Source: an uncultured SAR324 cluster bacterium
Lineage (GTDB): Bacteria > SAR324 > NAC60-12
Length of the DNA stretch: 59,548 nucleotides
Assembly: GCA_902513935.1 (NCBI GenBank)
Contig: CABXOR010000002.1
Location: 1-59,548, forward strand
Direction: 5' to 3'
Part shown: positions 1 through 8,376 of the stretch, in pieces
Layout: each line of letters opens with the position of its first letter
How positions within the stretch are numbered: the first letter of the stretch is position 1
The notes under the pieces: generated by a model
Database searches by the model: none
What the model was told of the DNA's origin: nothing
The model's input: the letters and a program-made list of their open reading frames with translations, nothing else
Made by a program: the position numbers and the translations under genes

Positions 1-1
1 T

Positions 2-964
2 CCGCAAAATCTTGTAGAAAAATATGCTTTTCCACACTTGTATTTGAAGGATGATGGAGTAAATCCCACTGGTTCATTAAAGGACAGGGCTTCTTTTTTG
101 GTGGCAGCTTTTGCCCGAAAACACGGGATCCGTGAAGTTGTTGTCGCTTCTACCGGAAACGCGGGCTCTTCCATGGCAGGAGTAGGTGCGGCAGCAGGAT
201 TGAAAATCAAATTATTTTTACCAAAAACTGCACCTCCAGCAAAGATGATCCAGGCCCTGCAATATGGGGCAGATGTGGTTTTAGCGGAAAAAAACTACGA
301 TCAGGCATTTGGACTTTCATTGGAATATTCCCGAACCCGTGGTGGAATGAACCGCAACACGGCTTACAATCCAATGACTGTTGAGGGGAAGAAAACTGTC
401 TCACTAGAAATATTTAATCAACTCGCACCGGACGTTTCGGATCGAAAAGCGCCGGATCATGTTTTTGTCGGAGTTGGAGACGGAGTAATTTTGTCGGGTA
501 TTTACAAAGGATTCCGGGATCTGCTGCAGCTTGGCAGGATTGCCAAAATTCCCACCGTTCATGCAGTACAGGCTTCCGGAAGCGCTGCGATTTACTGTGC
601 GTTGGAAACCGGAGTTTTTGACGGACATCCGGCAAAAACCATTGCGGATTCAATTTCAGTCGATGTTCCGAGCAATGGACATCTTGCTGTGAAGAATCTA
701 AAAGCCTACGACGGCAAATGTATTACTGTTTCGGATGATGAAATTTTGTCTGCACAAAAAGAGCTTTCTTCCGCCTGCGGACTTTTTTCTGAACCGGCGG
801 CGGCGGCTGCTTACGCAGGGTTTTTGAAACAGAAATCATCTTTGGATTCAGGTGAAACTTGTGTTGTTCTACTGACCGGAAACGGACTGAAAGACACTAA
901 TTCTGCAGCAAAAAATATTATCCTGCCCGAAAGGGCCATCAACTCGCTTGATGAAATTTCATAA
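2..964 (+). CDS. Threonine synthase-like PLP enzyme (5' end outside window)
   Basis: The reading frame is already open at the window edge, so the N-terminus is missing. It is a fold-type II PLP enzyme of the threonine synthase family: the PLP-lysine motif NPTGSLKDR lies about 20 residues in, STGNAGSSMA follows as the substrate/phosphate loop, and LTGNGLKD near the C-terminus is typical of threonine synthases, which convert O-phosphohomoserine to threonine. The gene ends 34 bases before a second fold-type II PLP gene, and an oxygenase follows, so the three probably form one operon. That pairing is unusual for housekeeping threonine synthesis and may mean a specialised amino-acid pathway. The family call is firm; the substrate is not. 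Confidence 0.85.
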   Translation, partial: PQNLVEKYAFPHLYLKDDGVNPTGSLKDRASFLVAAFARKHGIREVVVASTGNAGSSMAGVGAAAGLKIKLFLPKTAPPAKMIQALQYGADVVLAEKNYDQAFGLSLEYSRTRGGMNRNTAYNPMTVEGKKTVSLEIFNQLAPDVSDRKAPDHVFVGVGDGVILSGIYKGFRDLLQLGRIAKIPTVHAVQASGSAAIYCALETGVFDGHPAKTIADSISVDVPSNGHLAVKNLKAYDGKCITVSDDEILSAQKELSSACGLFSEPAAAAAYAGFLKQKSSLDSGETCVVLLTGNGLKDTNSAAKNIILPERAINSLDEIS

Positions 965-998
965 AACTGAAAATACTAAATTTCTAATCTAAATAAAT

Positions 999-2447
999 AT
1001 GATTGATTTATCAAAAAACAAAGCAAAAATTCAGCAAAACGCAAAACACTGCCGAGAACGCAAAATCAAACTTCCCACCTTTGGACAGATGCAGAACCCG
1101 GAAACGATTCCGGAAGAAATCAAAGATGAACTGAAAAACGTTGGTTTGTGGGAAACACATCCTGCCAATTTGTTTCGGATCTCCTGGAAAAATGAACCTG
1201 TCTCAGAGGGTGGTGGTTTCGGCGGTGTGAATTACATCGTTATTCCTCCGGAACTTTCCGGTGTCAAAGCAAAAATAATAGCACTGGTCGGCAAGTGGTT
1301 TCCAACCGGTGCGCATAAAGTGGGGGCTACATACGGCTGCCTGGCTCCGGCGTTAACCACCGGACAATTTTGTCCGGGAGAAACTAAGGCAGTCTGGCCA
1401 TCCACCGGAAACTACTGCAGAGGCGGGGCTTATGTGTCTTCGCTACTGGGCTGTGATTCAATTGCGATTTTACCGGAAAATATGTCGCGCGAACGTTTTG
1501 AATGGTTGGAGAAAGTGGCCGGAGAAGTGATTGCAACTCCGGGTAGTGAAAGCAATGTGAAGGAAATATTTGACAAATGCTGGGAACTGAAAAACACACG
1601 GAAAGATATCCAGATCTTCAATCAGTTCGAAGAATTTGGAAATCCGCTTTGGCATTATTTGGTAACAGGCAAAGCTGCTGAAGAAGCTTTAAAACAAGAA
1701 ATGGGTGTAAACAGTAGATTTGCCGGTGCCATCTCCTCTTCCGGATCTGCAGGTTCAATGGCCTTTGGATATTATCTGAAAGAAAAATTTCCAGGTTCAA
1801 AATTGGCTGTTGCGGAGGCCCTGCAGTGTCCCACTCTGTTGAACAACGGTTTTGGAGATCACCGTATCGAAGGTATTGGCGACAAACATGTACCGTGGAT
1901 TCAAGACTGCAAAAACACGGATATGGTGATTGGAGTTGATGATGAGGCTGCGGTTCGTCTGCTGCGTCTTTTCAATGAGACCACCGGGCGGGAAACACTT
2001 TCGCACTACGGTGTAGACCCGGAATTTGCAAAGCAGTTGGACCTGTTGGGTATTTCCGGAATTGGAAACGTCGTTGCGGCTGTCAAATTTGCAAAATATT
2101 ATGAGTTGACCGAAGAAGATTACGTGATTACAATTTTGACAGATTCAATGGAACTTTACGGTTCGCGTATAGAAGAACTGACAGCAGAACGGGGCGCATA
2201 CACCGGCATTGATGCACACAAAGATATGCAGTTGATGATAGATTCCGGGATTGATAATGTGCTGGAATTGACACATTATAAAAAGAAAAGAATCCACAAT
2301 CTCAAATATTTCACCTGGATAGAGCAACAAGGACGTGAACTGGATGAATTGAATTCACAATGGTACGATCACGATTCTTACTGGAACAGCATTTTTTCGC
2401 TCGCCCCAAAAATTGATGAGTTGATTGAAGAGTTTAACGGGAATTGA
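999..2447 (+). CDS. Fold-type II PLP-dependent enzyme (TrpB/cysteine synthase-like beta family)
   Basis: 482 residues. The probable PLP lysine is K107 in PTGAHKVGA, and a STGNYCRGG-type loop around residue 139 resembles the substrate-binding loop of tryptophan synthase beta and cysteine synthase relatives. It is longer than either classical enzyme and resembles the proteins usually annotated only as 'pyridoxal-phosphate dependent enzyme'. It begins 34 bases after the threonine synthase-like gene, and its TGA stop touches the next gene. The ATG start follows an AT-rich leader without a clear Shine-Dalgarno sequence. The reaction is unknown. Two fold-type II enzymes next to a 2-oxoglutarate/Fe(II)-type oxygenase suggest modification of a hydroxy- or sulfur-amino acid, which is inference. 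Confidence 0.8.
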   Translation: MIDLSKNKAKIQQNAKHCRERKIKLPTFGQMQNPETIPEEIKDELKNVGLWETHPANLFRISWKNEPVSEGGGFGGVNYIVIPPELSGVKAKIIALVGKWFPTGAHKVGATYGCLAPALTTGQFCPGETKAVWPSTGNYCRGGAYVSSLLGCDSIAILPENMSRERFEWLEKVAGEVIATPGSESNVKEIFDKCWELKNTRKDIQIFNQFEEFGNPLWHYLVTGKAAEEALKQEMGVNSRFAGAISSSGSAGSMAFGYYLKEKFPGSKLAVAEALQCPTLLNNGFGDHRIEGIGDKHVPWIQDCKNTDMVIGVDDEAAVRLLRLFNETTGRETLSHYGVDPEFAKQLDLLGISGIGNVVAAVKFAKYYELTEEDYVITILTDSMELYGSRIEELTAERGAYTGIDAHKDMQLMIDSGIDNVLELTHYKKKRIHNLKYFTWIEQQGRELDELNSQWYDHDSYWNSIFSLAPKIDELIEEFNGN

Positions 2448-2458
2448 GACCCGCTGAA

Positions 2459-3394
2459 ATGCCTGTTACTGTGAAACATCCAGCATTCCCCACAATTGAC
2501 CTCGCCAGCTCTGAAAAAGAAATCGTAGCCGCATTGGATTCCGCTTTTAGCGAGGTTGGATTTTGCATCTGCAACAATGCGTACTGCGATCCGGAAATCC
2601 GGGAAAACGCCTTTGCTGCATCCCGTGCGTTTCATAAACTTCCGGAAACTGTGAAAGCTAGTTACGTGATCAACTCGGCCCATCGAGGCTACATCGCTCC
2701 AAATTCCAGCACCTCACGTACCTCCTCAGTCGCAAAGGTCCAGAGACCCAACACCTCTGAATCGTTCATGCTGATGCACGAGGTGCTCGAAAACGATCCG
2801 CGTTTAGGTAAACCGCTTCAGGGGCCGAACCAGTGGCCACAAGAAGTTCCGGGATTTCAGGACAAGATGACCGCGTATTGGCAGGACGTGAATTGCACGG
2901 CCCGCAAGTTGGCAAAGTTGTGTCTTAAAGCACTCGGAATCGAGATCGGATTGTACGAAGCGTGGTTTCGGCAACCTACTGAGTTTTTGCGTCTGCTCCA
3001 TTACTGGCCCGAAGTTCCGGAAGAACCACAGAATTCCTTTGGGTCTGCACCACACACGGATCATGGGTTTCTCACGCTGCTTGTGCAAGATCGGGTTAGC
3101 GGGCTGGAAGTGAAGGTGCAGGACGGCTCGTGGGTGGAGGTAACCGCGACTCCGGATCAGATAATTGTGAATGCGGCGGACTGGCTCGCTCACCTTTCAG
3201 GAGGGCGTTGGCGTTCCTCTCCGCACCGCGTCAAAAACCGCTCGGGCCATCATCGCTACTCACTTGCCTACTTCTTTGATCCGTGTATGGAGGCTGAAGC
3301 TGTGCCTGTCACGGGCGATGGTGAACAACTGGTTTACAGTGACTACCTGCTTTCCCGTTTCAATACCAACTACAACTATCGAGAAGGCAGATAG
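2459..3394 (+). CDS. Isopenicillin N synthase-family Fe(II)/2-oxoglutarate oxygenase
   Basis: 311 residues from ATG 2459; a TTG at 2444 overlapping the previous stop is a less likely start. The iron-binding triad is visible as H199 and D201 (HTDHGF) and H256 (SSPHRV). R266 and S268 in RYSLAYF match the 2-oxoglutarate carboxylate motif. The N-terminal segment (FCICNN, AFHKLP) is the usual DIOX_N region. Family members include gibberellin oxidases, ACC oxidase and IPNS; bacterial members are mostly uncharacterised. It is 11 bases downstream of a PLP enzyme, probably co-transcribed, and would then act on an amino acid or derivative from that operon. A second paralog of the same length lies at 17599-18534. 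Confidence 0.88.
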   Translation: MPVTVKHPAFPTIDLASSEKEIVAALDSAFSEVGFCICNNAYCDPEIRENAFAASRAFHKLPETVKASYVINSAHRGYIAPNSSTSRTSSVAKVQRPNTSESFMLMHEVLENDPRLGKPLQGPNQWPQEVPGFQDKMTAYWQDVNCTARKLAKLCLKALGIEIGLYEAWFRQPTEFLRLLHYWPEVPEEPQNSFGSAPHTDHGFLTLLVQDRVSGLEVKVQDGSWVEVTATPDQIIVNAADWLAHLSGGRWRSSPHRVKNRSGHHRYSLAYFFDPCMEAEAVPVTGDGEQLVYSDYLLSRFNTNYNYREGR

Positions 3395-3813
3395 TTCTGC
3401 TTCAAACAAATGTCGTTTAGCAGAACACATTTTATCCCCCCTGTCCCGCAAATCTTGATTGTTTACAAACTCCACATTATAGTAGTCTCGACAGATTACC
3501 AATTTCCTCTTTACAAAAATTTCATGCCCGACTCGGAGCCCAAACTCAAGACTGTTGCCATCTCCGCTATCGACGGAGTGAATATCGACAGTCTTTAGGG
3601 TGAGAATGAAGACCTTGATCAGCACAACCTAAAAACCTGCAACAGCGAAGACGGCGACGAAATTCGGATACCTAAAGAATTACGGGGACATGAAGATTAA
3701 TCCTGTTTTTGAATTAAGTATCGTGTCCCCGTAATTCAAAAACCGGTCATATGAGCTGAGGGTTGCCGCATTTACAAAATGAACAACTCACTACCAAAGA
3801 AAGGAAAAGAATA
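3395..3813. other. Intergenic region, 419 bases
   Basis: No convincing gene. Short open frames here lack ribosome sites and recognisable protein character. The main content is the GTGTCCCC palindrome at 3677-3737. The last 40 bases carry the AAAGGAAAAG ribosome site for the DUF1244 gene. Confidence 0.6.
3677..3737 (+). repeat. Dispersed palindromic repeat, copy A (GTGTCCCC family)
   Basis: The left arm (3677-3702, GAATTACGGGGACATGA...) and right arm (3711-3737, ending CGTGTCCCCGTAATTC) are nearly perfect reverse complements around a short T-rich loop, giving a hairpin with arms of about 26 bases. The right-arm sequence recurs at 5129, 12241 and 24717 in the same orientation. From memory, similar GTGTCCCC palindromes occur in many proteobacterial genomes and are linked to REP-associated (IS200-like) transposases. 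No transposase is present in this window. Confidence 0.75.
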
Positions 3814-4059
3814 ATGAAAACAGATACACGTACAGAAATCGAAGCTGCGGTATTCCGCAGGCTGCTAAGCCATCTTGATTCACGCAAGGATGTGCAGAAC
3901 CTTGATCTGATGAACCTTTCGGGCTTCTGCCGCAACTGTCTGGCCAAATGGTATTTGGCCGAGGCGGTGGAGCGCGGAGAAGAGATCACTGTTGATTCTG
4001 CCAAAGAAATTGTCTATGGTATGACATACGGAGAGTGGAAAGATAGGTATCGGAAATAA
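3814..4059 (+). CDS. DUF1244 family protein
   Basis: 81 residues. The start at ATG 3814 is supported by the purine-rich AAAGGAAAAG about 5 bases upstream; an upstream ATG at 3763 would add 17 residues and has no ribosome site. The sequence matches the DUF1244 family, with the hallmark stretch SRKDVQNLDLMNLSGFCRNC followed by LAKWY and a C-terminal MTYGEWKDRY. Family members are small cytosolic proteins of unknown function in proteobacteria. The conserved C-x-x-C-like FCRNC could bind a metal, which is inference. A gene for an aldo/keto reductase starts 40 bases downstream on the same strand. Confidence 0.85.
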   Translation: MKTDTRTEIEAAVFRRLLSHLDSRKDVQNLDLMNLSGFCRNCLAKWYLAEAVERGEEITVDSAKEIVYGMTYGEWKDRYRK

Positions 4060-4099
4060 TTAACAGCCTTTTTGATCAGGAAAATTAGAAGGATAAATA

Positions 4100-5086
4100 A
4101 TGAAAACACGAAAACTGGGCCATGACGGACCTGACGTTTCGGCCATTGGCCTCGGCTGCATGAGCTTTGCAGGATTTTTTGGAACCACAGATAAAGCAGA
4201 AAGCTTCGAATGTCTCGACGCTGCACGCGACCAGGGCATAACTTTTCTGGACACAGCCGAATTATATGGAAAGGGCTACTCGGAAGAATTAATCGGAGAA
4301 TACCAGCAGGAACGAGGACACCACTTCAGTATTGCAACCAAAGGCGGAATCGTTGTCGGAGGAAAGCGGGGGGAGAATGATAATTCCGAAGCGGCTTTGC
4401 GCAAAGCACTCGAAGGTTCGCTGAAACGTCTCAGGGTTGAGCATGTGGAACTCTACTATATACACCGCCGGGACTGGTCGATTGAGATTGAAGACGTTGC
4501 GGAAACGCTGACAAAATTCAAAAACGAGGGTAAAATCGGGGGTTTCGGATTTTCGGAAATAGCCCCTTCGTCGCTGCGCAGAGCGCATGCGGTACATCCG
4601 GTAACGGCCGTGCAGAATGAATATTCGCTCTGGACCCGTTATCCGGAACTTGGAATACTGCAGGCCTGCGCTGAACTGGGTGTCGCTTTTGTACCTTTCT
4701 CACCTCTGGCAAGGGCAATGCTAACGGATACTTTCCCGGACCCTACCGGTTTCCCTGATACAGATTTCCGCAAAAACATGCCTCGTTTTCTGGAACCAAA
4801 TTTCTCAGCCAACTGCAAAATGATTTCCGATTTCCGGAACTTTGCCCGATCCCGTGGATGGAGCACAACAGAAGCCGCACTGGCTTGGATTCTAGACCAG
4901 GAAGAGCATCTGATACCGATTCCAGGAACACGAAGCGCGGCACATCTGAAAGAGTGGGCTGGTGCGGATGAGATTAAACTTACCGATGAAGACCGGACAG
5001 AAATTGAACGGATTTTACCAGTCGGATTTGCGCATGGAGACCGCTACTCGGATGAGCAGATTGTGGGAATCGAACGCTATTGCTGA
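4100..5086 (+). CDS. Aldo/keto reductase
   Basis: 328 residues, the usual length for the YajO/Tas-like aldo/keto reductases that reduce carbonyls with NADPH on a TIM barrel. The catalytic tetrad is visible: D51 and Y56 in FLDTAELYG, K81 in ATKGG and H122 in YYIHR. The C-terminal cofactor region contains IPIPGTRS and a following acidic helix. The start ATG 4100 is preceded by AGAAGGATAAATA, an acceptable ribosome site. It follows the DUF1244 gene with a 40-base gap and may share its transcript. A GTGTCCCC palindrome begins right after the stop. Substrate unknown. Confidence 0.92.
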   Translation: MKTRKLGHDGPDVSAIGLGCMSFAGFFGTTDKAESFECLDAARDQGITFLDTAELYGKGYSEELIGEYQQERGHHFSIATKGGIVVGGKRGENDNSEAALRKALEGSLKRLRVEHVELYYIHRRDWSIEIEDVAETLTKFKNEGKIGGFGFSEIAPSSLRRAHAVHPVTAVQNEYSLWTRYPELGILQACAELGVAFVPFSPLARAMLTDTFPDPTGFPDTDFRKNMPRFLEPNFSANCKMISDFRNFARSRGWSTTEAALAWILDQEEHLIPIPGTRSAAHLKEWAGADEIKLTDEDRTEIERILPVGFAHGDRYSDEQIVGIERYC

Positions 5087-5092
5087 TTTGGA

Positions 5093-5154
5093 GAATTGCA
5101 GGGGACATTAAGTGTGTACTTTTTTTTGAATTAAGTTCCGTGTCCCCTTAATCC
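5093..5154 (+). repeat. Dispersed palindromic repeat, copy B (GTGTCCCC family)
   Basis: The right arm 5129-5154 reads AATTAAGTTCCGTGTCCCC and then TTAATCC. The decayed left arm from 5093 keeps GAATT and GGGGACATTAAG. The loop contains a run of eight T. It sits 7 bases after the aldo/keto reductase stop and could act as a transcription terminator. Only about 12 bases separate it from the TTGTCAT-ended element at 5167. Confidence 0.65.
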
Positions 5155-5166
5155 TCCGACGGTTCA

Positions 5167-5276
5167 TTGTCATTCCTGACAGCGGAGCGTAGACTAAGAA
5201 TCCAGTGGTATTTATGCAAATCCATTATCTAAACTTTATGAGTGTGCTGGATCTCGGATCAAGTCCGTGATGACAA
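5167..5276. repeat. Small MITE-like repeat with TTGTCAT/ATGACAA ends
   Basis: A 110-base non-coding stretch whose ends are inverted (TTGTCAT at 5167, ATGACAA ending at 5276). The right end contains CGGATCAAGTCCG, a small hairpin, then TGATGACA. A very similar right end, CCGGATAGAGTCCGG then GATGACA, is found at 24743-24766. In both places the element directly follows a GTGTCC palindrome. It looks like a non-autonomous dispersed repeat. Confidence 0.5.
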
Positions 5277-5441
5277 ATGTAAGACTTTTCTGTGAATCAA
5301 CACTACACAAATAAGCTTAGATAAAAAGTGAAAATAAATATATGCTATTCGTTTTATTTTCATTCTGAGTAACAGAGCCAGGACAAGGCGCAGTTTAGTA
5401 ATTAATTTATCCCATTTGAAACCAGTTTAAAAAGAGAAAAT

Positions 5442-7256
5442 ATGGATGAGGCAGTTTCAAAACCTTCGTTTCCGGAGGTGAAGCATCATAAAAATAAATC
5501 AAGGCTACATAAAAGGCGTCCTTCTAAAGAGGAAGATGGGCAATTGTTGTCTCAGTTTTCCAATAGCCTTGATGCGGCCAAACTACGAAGTTCGATTCCT
5601 GAAGATAAATTACACACACTCCACACTCCTGTCGAATTCTCCTGGAAACAATTCTGGACCACCTTGCTTTACGAGAATTTACCTCCAGTACTGATTTCTC
5701 CAATTGCCGTTCTGCTGGTCGAGCGTTCGTTCTCCAGAGCATGGCATGTAATGAACCACCGTTGCCTGTTTGTGTGTTCTCTTAAGCACAATTCACGCGG
5801 CAATCATATCTTTATGTGGATCTTATTCTATCCGATTTTCTGGTTAGTCGTGACAACCCTGTTACTGAGAATTTTTGCTCCTGAGAGTCTTGTGCAAAAT
5901 GTTGATCTGTTTCAGATTATCATGGCCTATCTTTTCTTCTCCTTACGTGGATTGATCGTTTCGGTTAAATACGGCTATTACCGTCCGGAAGATTACGCTC
6001 AACTCAGTCGCCCCGCTCCTCACTGGACTGAGGATCAAACCAACCGCCGCTTAGTGGGAAACGCTTGGACAAATCCCGGAAATCATCCCGGTTTAATTGA
6101 AGATGAACTAGTCTGTGCGATGGATGAAAACGATGTCACCCTGCAGGGGATTTCCTTCAAAATGAACGAAGAAACCAGCGGTCGGTTCCGGAAGCATCCG
6201 ACAGATGAGTTGTTCACTGCGGAAACTGCCTCCAACGGAAAGGATGAAGTTTCTGCCGGTTTTGTTTTGCATCAAATTCTGAGTTCGGTGTATCAGCTTA
6301 AATTCCCACCGATTTACTTTTTATGCATTATGTCGGCGGCTCTTACGATTATGTTGAGTACATTTCTGATTCGCCTGAGTTATGGTTTGAACGCTTTTGG
6401 TGATACCACTTTGGAAGTGATCATCTTTATCGGTTGTCTGATAGGATTTTTTCTCGGAAGTTTAGGAAATCTTTTGTTTGGGTTTGTCTGTACCCACGAT
6501 TTCAAAAGAAGAGCAGCCACCTTAAAAAAACTGGGTCAGTTGATTCAGTATCCGGGACTCCGTTTGAGTGAGTTTTTGTTTCATAGACCGCATCCGGAGG
6601 AAAAGGACAGAGACAGCACCATTGACAAAACGCAGAAATTTGACCGGAGCGAGGAAAATGATAAATATGTGTACATTGACATTAAGCAACCGGTGAATGT
6701 TTTTGCCTGGATGATCTGCCGCAAAACTCTGCGCTCCTTTGGTGAAGTCTTTTATCTGCGCATTCAGGCATACACTTCCATTCTGCTCAGTTATGCAATT
6801 TTGTGTGTGTTGTTTCTCAATTTGATTGCCTGGAATCAAATGCGTCATCATGTCTCCACGATTTGGCTGTTGATTATCACTGTAGTTGCTATTTCATCGA
6901 TTTGCATCATTGCCATCTCCAAGGCAACCAAACTGCAAACTCTTAGTTCTGACCAACGTGATCAGGTACAGAAGGAATTGTTTTTTCTGGAAAAGGAACT
7001 AATGGATGCCGATAATGATGCCAATACTATGGAGTACAAACAAATCAGCCACGCCAAAGTTTTGCTGCAACAGGTTGACGAATCCATCAACTTTCATGAA
7101 CTGGTACACAAACCCACGAAGGTGATGGGCAAACCAGCCACGCACAATGTGATTGGTTCTGCACTGGGCATCATTCTGACCGGATTTGTTTTGGCTGTGG
7201 AGGGCTTTTCTGGCTCTGGAATTTCCTACGATCTCAACGGCTGGTTTAACTATTGA
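5442..7256 (+). CDS. Large polytopic membrane protein of unknown function
   Basis: 604 residues, family not recognised. A basic, hydrophilic N-terminal region of about 75 residues precedes roughly seven hydrophobic segments: near residues 125-147, 154-176, 288-313, 322-348, 441-460, 470-490 and 572-590. Between the second and third lies a soluble loop of about 110 residues. Another charged loop of about 90 residues follows the fourth, and a predicted helical EKELMDADND-type stretch precedes the last. This suggests an inner-membrane protein with large cytoplasmic domains. The start ATG 5442 follows AAAAAGAGAAAAT. The gene ends 22 bases before the DsbA-like selenoprotein candidate, so the two may be co-transcribed. 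Confidence 0.75.
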   Translation: MDEAVSKPSFPEVKHHKNKSRLHKRRPSKEEDGQLLSQFSNSLDAAKLRSSIPEDKLHTLHTPVEFSWKQFWTTLLYENLPPVLISPIAVLLVERSFSRAWHVMNHRCLFVCSLKHNSRGNHIFMWILFYPIFWLVVTTLLLRIFAPESLVQNVDLFQIIMAYLFFSLRGLIVSVKYGYYRPEDYAQLSRPAPHWTEDQTNRRLVGNAWTNPGNHPGLIEDELVCAMDENDVTLQGISFKMNEETSGRFRKHPTDELFTAETASNGKDEVSAGFVLHQILSSVYQLKFPPIYFLCIMSAALTIMLSTFLIRLSYGLNAFGDTTLEVIIFIGCLIGFFLGSLGNLLFGFVCTHDFKRRAATLKKLGQLIQYPGLRLSEFLFHRPHPEEKDRDSTIDKTQKFDRSEENDKYVYIDIKQPVNVFAWMICRKTLRSFGEVFYLRIQAYTSILLSYAILCVLFLNLIAWNQMRHHVSTIWLLIITVVAISSICIIAISKATKLQTLSSDQRDQVQKELFFLEKELMDADNDANTMEYKQISHAKVLLQQVDESINFHELVHKPTKVMGKPATHNVIGSALGIILTGFVLAVEGFSGSGISYDLNGWFNY

Positions 7257-7278
7257 GGTGACCGCCAACAAAATCACA

Positions 7279-7887
7279 ATGTCAATGGAAACCACTCAAG
7301 TTCTGGAAATATTCAGTGATTTCGTCTGACCGTGGTGCTACCTCGTCACCGGGCGTGTCGAACGATTAAAAAAGAAATACGGACTGACAGTGCGCTGGAC
7401 GCACTTTCCGCTTCATCCGGATATTCCAGATTCTGGGATTTTGCTGGAAGAACTGTTCCGGGGACGGGGTTACGATATACCGTCTATGAAGCAGCGCATG
7501 TCTGATTTGATGACAGAGGAAAACTTAGCTTACGGAAACCGCTCCCACACTTTCAACAGCCGAATCGCACAGGAACTCGCGAAGTGGGGGGAATCTTTTC
7601 CAGAGGGAGAGGCACTGAACCTGAAACTCTTTGAAGCATATTTCGCAGAGGGCCGCAATCTCGCCGAACTAGAGGTGTTACTGGATGTTACTGAAGCTGT
7701 CGGGCTTCCGCTTGAAACCGCTGAGGAGGTGATCAGGCAACGTAGTTTCCGGGATGCGGTGGACACCGATTGGAAACGTGCTCACGAGCTTGGTGTCACC
7801 GGAGTCCCTACATTCGTTTCTGGAAACCGGGGACTCGTGGGAGCACAGCCTTATGAGGCGATGGTGCAGTTGATTCAGCTGGACTGA
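7279..7887 (+). CDS. DsbA/FrnE-family oxidoreductase with in-frame UGA (probable selenocysteine, UPWC)
   Basis: Read from ATG 7279 (or 7285), the frame meets one TGA at 7327-7329 and is then open to 7887, giving about 202 residues, normal for FrnE-like DsbA proteins. The UGA sits exactly at the first Cys of the redox motif: FSDFV-(UGA)-PWCYLV, where relatives have DFVCPWCYLG. The rest is intact, including FPLHPD, the central helical domain and the cis-proline loop GVTGVPTFVSGNRG. FrnE/DsbA-like proteins catalyse thiol-disulfide exchange. Replacing the attacking Cys by Sec is a known pattern in thioredoxin-fold selenoproteins. A SECIS-like hairpin lies just downstream. The alternative is a point-mutated pseudogene, but no other damage is visible. 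Confidence 0.8.
7343..7361 (+). promoter_or_regulatory. Candidate SECIS hairpin of the DsbA-like gene
   Basis: Starting 14 bases after the UGA, UCG-U-CAC pairs with GUG-U-CGA (one U-U mismatch) around the apical loop CGGGC. The loop begins at base 21 after the UGA and has G at its second position. This fits the loose bacterial SECIS model of a short stem with a G-containing apical loop roughly 16-37 bases after UGA. It lies within the coding sequence, as bacterial SECIS elements do. The stem is short, so this is moderate evidence. Confidence 0.5.
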
Positions 7888-7988
7888 AGCAAAGACGTTT
7901 CTGAATTCAATTTCCTGTAAATAATAATTTTCAGAAAGCCACCATTTTAATATTTTAAATTTGAAGATATTTCTTTAAGACAAATCAA

Positions 7989-8297
7989 ATGGACACCATC
8001 TGCAAATTCAGTATTGGACAAATCATCCACCATCTCCGTTTTGATTACAGGGGAGTAATCGTCGATGTTGATGCCGACTTTCAGGGATCAGAAGAATGGT
8101 ACAGTGAAATGGCAAAAAGCAAACCTCCACGTGACAAACCCTGGTATCACGTGCTGGTCGATCAGTCGAACACCACAACTTATGTGGCAGAACAAAACCT
8201 TGAAGAAGAACCTTCTCCCCAACCTGTCCTGCACCCTCTTGTAGAACAGTATTTCAACCGTTTCGAAGAAGGCTGCTACCAGACTGATTTCTGCTGA
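7989..8297 (+). CDS. hspQ: HspQ / YccV family hemimethylated-DNA-binding heat shock protein
   Basis: 102 residues with the family's typical order: FSIGQIIHHLRFDYRGVIVD, then DPDF-like DADFQG, KPPRDKPWYHVLVD and TYVAEQNLE. In enterobacteria HspQ is a specificity factor for Lon and was earlier reported to bind hemimethylated DNA. The start ATG 7989 has no strong ribosome site upstream (TTTAAGACAAATCAA). It stands alone, followed by the convergent integrase-like gene. The C-terminus is about 20 residues longer than the minimal YccV domain, ending with a Cys-containing segment. Confidence 0.88.
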   Translation: MDTICKFSIGQIIHHLRFDYRGVIVDVDADFQGSEEWYSEMAKSKPPRDKPWYHVLVDQSNTTTYVAEQNLEEEPSPQPVLHPLVEQYFNRFEEGCYQTDFC

Positions 8298-8376
8298 GCG
8301 AGTGGTTACGGAAATTCAATTCAATAACATTGATTTGCGTGTTTTCCGGAGGATTTGAAGGAGAAATATAAACCGT

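Noticed and set aside
7327..7329. Treating the DsbA-like and GNAT genes as ordinary nonsense pseudogenes
   Set aside because: In both, the only lesion is a UGA at a Cys position, the frame stays open to the normal end, and a hairpin follows at SECIS distance. Random nonsense mutations would seldom do this twice.
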